Of a stretch of DNA of 8,979 nt, positions 5,144 through 8,979 are shown in pieces. Position 1 is the first letter of the stretch. Each line of letters starts with the position of its first letter. A model generated the notes under the pieces. The model saw nothing but the letters and a program-made list of their open reading frames with translations. It was not told the origin of the DNA and did no database searches. The position numbers and the translations under genes were made by a program. Source of the stretch: Candidatus Pelagibacter sp. (GTDB taxonomy: Bacteria > Pseudomonadota > Alphaproteobacteria > Pelagibacterales > Pelagibacteraceae); contig JAPYTV010000041.1 of NCBI GenBank assembly GCA_029941985.1, positions 1 to 8,979 of the forward strand. Direction: 5' to 3'.

Positions 5144-6625
5144 ATGACAAAAATTAAAGATTTTAAAATGTTTATAAATGGAGAATGGGTAGATTCTTTA
5201 TCTAATAAAAAAATTGAAACTTTAAACCCTGAGAACAATGAGATTTGGGCAACTGTTCCTGAGGCTAATGAAAAAGATGTTGATAAAGCTGTTAAAGCTG
5301 CACAAAAAGCTTTTGATAACTCATGGGCAAACTTACATCCAAAAGAAAGAGCTAAACATCTAATATCACTCGGAAATCAATTAAGAGAGAATGCGGAACA
5401 TCTGGGTACTATTGAAACGATTGATACGGGAAAACTTTTTAGAGAAACAAAAACACAAGCTAACTACATAGCAGAATACTATGACTACTTTGCTGGTCTT
5501 GCAGATAAGGTTGAAGGTACTGTTGTTCCAATAGATAAACCAGATATGCAGGTAACAACTACTAGAATACCTATTGGTGTTGTTGCTGCAATTATTCCAT
5601 GGAATTCACAAATGTTACTAACTGCAGTTAAACTTGCCCCAGCTTTAGCGATGGGCAATACGGTTGTTATCAAAGCATCAGAACTTGCGCCCGTAACTTT
5701 ATTAGAATTTGCTAAACTAGTTGAAAAATCCGGAATACCAAAAGGAGTTGTTAATGTAATTACAGGTTTAGGTGAGCCCTGTGGCAAAGCCTTAACCACT
5801 CATGCTCTCGTTGAAAGAATCGCATTCACCGGTGGCCCCGAAACAGCAAAACATATTGTAAAAAACTCTGCTGAAAATTTATCTCAAGTAAGTTTAGAAC
5901 TTGGTGGCAAAAGTCCTGTTGTTGTATTTAATGATGCTGAACAAGAAAATGCCCTTAATGGGATTACTGCTGGAATTTTTGGAGCCAGCGGACAAAGCTG
6001 CATTGCCGGATCAAGACTTTATATTCAATCAAAAATTTATGATGAGTTTTTAGATAAGTTGGTGGTAAAAGCGGAAAAAATAAAACTAGGTGCACCAATG
6101 GATAAGGATACTCAAATGGGCCCTTTAAATAGTTTTAAACAATTAGAAAATATAGAAAAAAATATTAAAGCTACTGTTGAGCAAGGTGGTAAAATTAGAT
6201 GTGGAGGAAAAAGATCCAATATATCTAATAAAGGATATTATTTTCCAGCAACAATTATTGAGTGTGAAAATCACAACTTACCTACTGCAGAAAATGAATT
6301 GTTTGGTCCAGTTCTATCTGTAATGAAGTTTGATACTGAGGAAGAAGCAATTAAAAAAATGAATGATAATAAATATGGACTATCTTCTGGAGTTTATACT
6401 TCAAATCTTGGTAGAGGTATGAGAGTTTCTAAGGCAGTAAGAGCTGGAATAGTTTTTGTAAATACTTATAGATTAATTTCACCTATGGCACCATTTGGTG
6501 GAATTAAAGATAGTGGTTACGGTAAAGAAGCAGGAATAGAATCTATTAAAGAATATACAAGAATAAAAACGACATGGTATAATGCTTCGGATAAACCAAT
6601 GACTGATCCATTCACTATGGGTTAA
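5144..6625 (+). CDS. NAD(P)-dependent aldehyde dehydrogenase
   Basis: A full-length 493-residue member of the ALDH superfamily, oxidising an aldehyde to a carboxylic acid. All key residues are present: N154 in IPWN, K177 in VVIKASE for cofactor binding, E252 in LELGGKSP as general base, catalytic C286 in GQSCIAG, and E385 in ENELFGPV. The Rossmann turn reads FTGGPETA (228-235) instead of the commoner FTGST, marking a distinct subgroup. The start codon directly follows the hydrolase stop with no intervening base, and no independent Shine-Dalgarno is seen. As the last enzyme of the operon it would finish the pathway by converting a semialdehyde or small aldehyde to an acid that enters central metabolism. 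Its precise substrate cannot be read from sequence. Confidence 0.95.
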   Translation: MTKIKDFKMFINGEWVDSLSNKKIETLNPENNEIWATVPEANEKDVDKAVKAAQKAFDNSWANLHPKERAKHLISLGNQLRENAEHLGTIETIDTGKLFRETKTQANYIAEYYDYFAGLADKVEGTVVPIDKPDMQVTTTRIPIGVVAAIIPWNSQMLLTAVKLAPALAMGNTVVIKASELAPVTLLEFAKLVEKSGIPKGVVNVITGLGEPCGKALTTHALVERIAFTGGPETAKHIVKNSAENLSQVSLELGGKSPVVVFNDAEQENALNGITAGIFGASGQSCIAGSRLYIQSKIYDEFLDKLVVKAEKIKLGAPMDKDTQMGPLNSFKQLENIEKNIKATVEQGGKIRCGGKRSNISNKGYYFPATIIECENHNLPTAENELFGPVLSVMKFDTEEEAIKKMNDNKYGLSSGVYTSNLGRGMRVSKAVRAGIVFVNTYRLISPMAPFGGIKDSGYGKEAGIESIKEYTRIKTTWYNASDKPMTDPFTMG

Positions 6626-6782
6626 TAATTGACTCTTAGACATTATTAATGACAATTGGTGGCATAATTGTTACCTGATCAGTCTATTTACCTCAAAAAA
6701 TAAGATAATTTGTTTATTGAATATTTATACAAATAGGCTTTAATTTATCTTTTATAAATTGTTAACAATCAATGAGGGAATA
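6626..6782. promoter_or_regulatory. Intergenic region upstream of the binding-protein gene, with inverted repeats
   Basis: There is no hairpin followed by a T run after the ALDH stop, so readthrough into the next gene is possible. Three symmetric elements lie here: TGACAATT-n8-AATTGTTA (6650-6673, one G-T pair), the perfect 8-bp palindrome CTGATCAG (6675-6682), and the perfect 12-bp palindrome ATTGTTAACAAT (6758-6769) ending just before the Shine-Dalgarno GAGGG (6774-6778). AATTGTTA occurs both in the first element and at 6757-6764. I could not find a convincing -35/-10 pair; TTGAAT (6717-6722) with TAATTT (6741-6746) at 18 bp is the best but weak. Confidence 0.35.
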
Positions 6783-7964
6783 ATGAAAAAACTATTTATT
6801 GCTGCATTTATATTCGTTTCAACTTTTACAACGAATACATTCGCAGAAGTTAAGATGGGAATTATTTTAGGATTTACTGGTCCTATTGAATCTCTAACAC
6901 CAGCTATGGCTGCATCTGCAGAACTTGCATTTAAAGAAGCTTCTGATTCAGGTTCACTATTAGGTGGAGAAACTATTTCAGTAATAAGAGCAGACTCAAC
7001 TTGCGTTGACTCAGCGGCAGCAACTGCAGCAGCTGAAGGTGTTATTTCGCAAGGTGTTGCGGCTATTATGGGAGCTGACTGTTCAGGTGTAACTGGTGCT
7101 ATCGCATCAAATGTTGCTGTGCCAAATGGTGTAGTAATGATTTCACCATCAGCAACATCTCCTGGTCTAACAACTTTAGATGACAAAGGATTATTTTTTA
7201 GAACAGCTCCTTCTGACGCTAGAGGCGGACAGATTTTAGCTGACATTACTAAAGATAGAAAAATCAAAAGTGTTGCTATTACTTATACAAATAATGACTA
7301 TGGAAAAGGGTTAGCGGATGTTTACGAAGCAGCTGTTAAAGCTCATGGTATTAAAGTAACAACTGTAGCAGCTCATGAAGATGGAAAAGCTGACTACTCA
7401 TCTGAAGTAGCTACACTTGCTTCAGCAGGTGGAGATGCAGTTGTTGTAATCGGTTATATAGACCAAGGTGGTAAAGGAATTATCCAAGGTTCTTTAGACT
7501 CTGGAGCATTTGATACATTTATTTTATCAGATGGTATGATCGGAGACGCTTTAACTGATACATTTGGAAAAGATTTAAATAAATCTTTTGGTTCACTTCC
7601 AGGTTCGACTGGTAAAGGTGCAGGTGTATTCAAAACAGTTGCTAAAGCAGCTGGTATAGATTCATCAGGACCTTATACAGGTGAATCTTATGATGCTGCT
7701 GCTTTAATCGTTCTTGCGATGCAAGCAGGTGGATCAGCTGATAGAGCTTCTATTGCTAAAAATGTAATGGCAGTTGCTAACGGTCCTGGAACTAAAATTT
7801 ATCCAGGTCAACTTAAAAAAGGTTTAGACTTACTAGCTAAAGGTAAAAAAATTGACTACGAAGGTGCAACTGGAGTAGTATTTACTAGCGTTGGTGAAGC
7901 CGAAGGTTCTTTCTTAGAAAAAGAAATCAAAGGTGGAAAATTTAAAACTAAAAAACAAAGATAG
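6783..7964 (+). CDS. Periplasmic substrate-binding protein of a branched-chain amino acid/amide-type (LivK-like, HAAT) ABC transporter
   Basis: A 393-residue secreted protein. It starts MKKLFIAAFIFVSTF and has a Sec signal peptide probably cleaved after A21 (NTFA then EVK). The mature part has the type-1 periplasmic binding fold: KMGIILGFTGP (24-34), D71 and C74 before a helix, a second cysteine C100 positioned for a disulfide as in LivJ/LivK, SPSATSPGL (121-129), FFRTAPSD (138-145), YTNNDYGKGLADVY (168-181) and YTGESYDAAALI (298-309). The start is ATG 6783 behind GAGGG. An in-frame TTG at 6759 would put eight residues in front of the signal peptide and is rejected. The gene is visibly richer in GCT/GGT codons than its neighbours, as expected for an abundant binding protein. 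No permease or ATPase gene lies in the window, so it is an orphan or uses a shared transporter. The ligand may be an amino acid, amide, urea or the substrate of the upstream enzymes. Confidence 0.93.
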   Translation: MKKLFIAAFIFVSTFTTNTFAEVKMGIILGFTGPIESLTPAMAASAELAFKEASDSGSLLGGETISVIRADSTCVDSAAATAAAEGVISQGVAAIMGADCSGVTGAIASNVAVPNGVVMISPSATSPGLTTLDDKGLFFRTAPSDARGGQILADITKDRKIKSVAITYTNNDYGKGLADVYEAAVKAHGIKVTTVAAHEDGKADYSSEVATLASAGGDAVVVIGYIDQGGKGIIQGSLDSGAFDTFILSDGMIGDALTDTFGKDLNKSFGSLPGSTGKGAGVFKTVAKAAGIDSSGPYTGESYDAAALIVLAMQAGGSADRASIAKNVMAVANGPGTKIYPGQLKKGLDLLAKGKKIDYEGATGVVFTSVGEAEGSFLEKEIKGGKFKTKKQR

Positions 7965-7982
7965 TTATTAAATCTTAATTTT

Positions 7983-8018
7983 AAACCCCCAGCAGTGAAA
8001 ATTGCTGGGGTTTTTTTT
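7983..8018 (+). terminator. Rho-independent terminator after the binding-protein gene
   Basis: A perfect 8-bp stem CCCCAGCA (7987-7994) with TGCTGGGG (8003-8010) around the loop GTGAAAAT, followed by eight T (8011-8018). It lies 22 nt after the binding-protein stop. The converging minus-strand TSUP gene ends at 8023. Read from that side the hairpin is followed only by GTTTAAAATT, so it may work weakly in that direction too. Confidence 0.95.
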
Positions 8019-8022
8019 ATAT

Positions 8023-8784
8023 CTAAAAATTACTCAAGATTCTAAAAATACCAAATATTGAAATAGATATAAGAAAATAGAAAACAACTTTTTTATAAGT
8101 CTCTTCTTTACTTTTAACAAAAAATTTATCTCCTATATAAACACCAATTGGTAAAACAATAATTAATGGAAGAGTTCTGTAAATAGTTGTCATATCAACA
8201 ATGCCAGCAAAAAAACTTAGAATAAATGCATAAATATCTGTTAAAAAAAATAAAGCTGCTAACGATCCTCTAATTATTGCAGGTTGAATGCTTGTAACTA
8301 ATAAAAAGAGTGCAACTGGCATTCCTCCTAATGTTGTAAGTCCATTTAGTGTTCCAGATATTATTCCTGTAAAAGTTTTAACATAGGTGTTATTAATTTT
8401 TTGATTGGTGTAACCTTTCATTAATAAAATTGAAAAAAATATGATTATTAAACAAATTGATAAATGTGTTATTTCAGCAGATAAATATCTTAATAGATAA
8501 AGACCAATCGGTGAGCCAACAATTATTCCGGCTAATATTTGAAAAACAAACTTCCAATCAATCTTGTTCCAAATATATGGAACCATAAAAATACTGATTA
8601 TAACTTCAAGTATCAGAATAACAGGGACTATTTCAATTGCTGGGAGTATAAAAGAAAAACCAGAAATACATGTCGCTGAAAAACCAAAACCATTAAAGCC
8701 TCTTATTATTGATGCAATGAATACCGTAAATATTATAAAAAAAAACTCAATTAAACTGAGTTGGAAATAAGATAAAAAATCCAT
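8023..8784 (-). CDS. TSUP (TauE/SafE) family membrane transporter
   Basis: A 253-residue, highly hydrophobic protein with about eight membrane segments, the standard size of the TauE/SafE (TSUP) family. Both internal-repeat signatures are present: IIRGFNGFGFSA (residues 26-37) in the first half and SGTLNGLTTLGGMPVALF (143-160) in the second. Members carry sulfite, sulfoacetate, organosulfur anions or small carboxylates across the inner membrane. The start is the ATG one base after the stop of the upstream MFS gene (TAA-A-ATG), so the two form an operon with translational coupling. It is convergent with, and separated by a terminator from, the monooxygenase operon. A link such as export of sulfite released by the monooxygenase is possible but not supported by arrangement. 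The substrate cannot be assigned. Confidence 0.9.
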   Translation of the reverse strand: MDFLSYFQLSLIEFFFIIFTVFIASIIRGFNGFGFSATCISGFSFILPAIEIVPVILILEVIISIFMVPYIWNKIDWKFVFQILAGIIVGSPIGLYLLRYLSAEITHLSICLIIIFFSILLMKGYTNQKINNTYVKTFTGIISGTLNGLTTLGGMPVALFLLVTSIQPAIIRGSLAALFFLTDIYAFILSFFAGIVDMTTIYRTLPLIIVLPIGVYIGDKFFVKSKEETYKKVVFYFLISISIFGIFRILSNF

Positions 8785-8785
8785 T

Positions 8786-8979
8786 TTATTTTTTTTCTAT
8801 AAAATCTGCTCTTAACGTTGACATAACAATTAAAAGTAGAAAAGGTATACAGATTAAATTCATTGTTTTCCAACTAGTTAAGCTTAGCAATATTCCTGCC
8901 GATAAACTTGCTAATGCCATTATGGTAAATACAATCAAATCATTAATTCCTTGTGCTCTAAATTTCTCTTCTTCTTTAT
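8786..8979 (-). CDS. MFS transporter, C-terminal end only (partial at right edge)
   Basis: The last 63 codons and the stop are visible. The tail begins with a charged loop EEEKFRAQGINDL (visible residues 2-14), then a membrane helix with ALASLSAGILLSL (21-33), SWKTMN (34-39) and a final helix ending in a short lysine-terminated tail. The pattern of an E-K-R-Q-G-N-D loop, a helix with ALASLSAG, then (G/S)W near an Asn is typical of the last two helices of a group of major facilitator superfamily transporters. The gene overlaps nothing and ends one base before the TSUP start. Substrate is unknown because the diagnostic N-terminal half lies beyond the window. Confidence 0.75.
   Translation of the reverse strand, partial: KEEEKFRAQGINDLIVFTIMALASLSAGILLSLTSWKTMNLICIPFLLLIVMSTLRADFIEKK

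Noticed and set aside
5485..5799. Minus-strand open frame of 104 codons inside the ALDH gene
   Set aside because: Antisense to the conserved cofactor-binding half of the ALDH; no independent coding signal.
6759..6782. TTG start extending the binding protein by eight residues
   Set aside because: It would precede a standard MKKLF signal peptide, while ATG 6783 has a well-placed GAGGG.
6752..7267. Minus-strand open frame of 171 codons opposite the binding-protein gene
   Set aside because: Shadow of an alanine/serine-rich, strongly codon-biased gene; the plus-strand product has a full signal peptide and fold.
8564..8770. Plus-strand open frame of 68 codons opposite the TSUP gene
   Set aside because: Antisense to conserved TSUP signature residues and not similar to anything I recognise.
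2603..8784. Alkanesulfonate use: LLM enzyme as SsuD, TSUP as sulfite exporter
   Set aside because: The TSUP gene is in a separate, convergent operon beyond a terminator, and a DUF1185 protein and a hydrolase are not needed for desulfonation. Possible but less economical than an N-compound pathway.

Overview
The window is AT-rich (roughly two thirds A+T by eye), tightly packed, with 0-4 nt gene junctions and short gaps. The proteins look alphaproteobacterial. Together this suggests a streamlined marine alphaproteobacterium, most plausibly SAR11/Pelagibacterales-like; this is inferred from style and gene content, as no rRNA or other marker is present.

Left block (1-2091): the last 32 codons of an allantoicase overlap by one base with a complete ureidoglycolate lyase (allA). 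A strong GC-rich hairpin terminator follows, then on the minus strand an NCS1-family permease whose likely substrate, from context, is allantoin or a related purine/ureide. Together they would import a ureide and convert allantoate to glyoxylate and urea.

Control region (2092-2602): a 511-bp divergent intergenic region, large for such a compact genome. On the permease side it has two exact 18-bp direct repeats 20 bp apart abutting a TATAAT box. On the other side it has a candidate extended -10 promoter and a leader of about 90 nt. A 13-bp hairpin in that leader buries the strong Shine-Dalgarno sequence of the next gene, with U residues facing AGGA as in fourU RNA thermometers. Just upstream lies a possible small pseudoknot that competes for the base of that hairpin.

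Central operon (2603-6625, plus strand): luciferase-like FMN monooxygenase, DUF1185/'amino acid synthesis' protein, alpha/beta hydrolase and aldehyde dehydrogenase, with junctions of -1, +4 and 0 nt. The order of activities recalls the Rut pyrimidine pathway (monooxygenase, chorismate-mutase-fold protein, hydrolase, semialdehyde-processing enzyme), but the proteins are different. I propose an oxidative degradation route for a small, probably nitrogen-containing, organic compound; the substrate is unknown. A secreted type-1 periplasmic binding protein (6783-7964) follows on the same strand and may capture the substrate. It ends at a clear terminator.

Right block (8023-8979, minus strand): a TSUP (TauE/SafE) membrane transporter preceded by the C-terminal 63 residues of an MFS transporter, 1 nt apart. 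These belong to a separate operon entering from the right edge.
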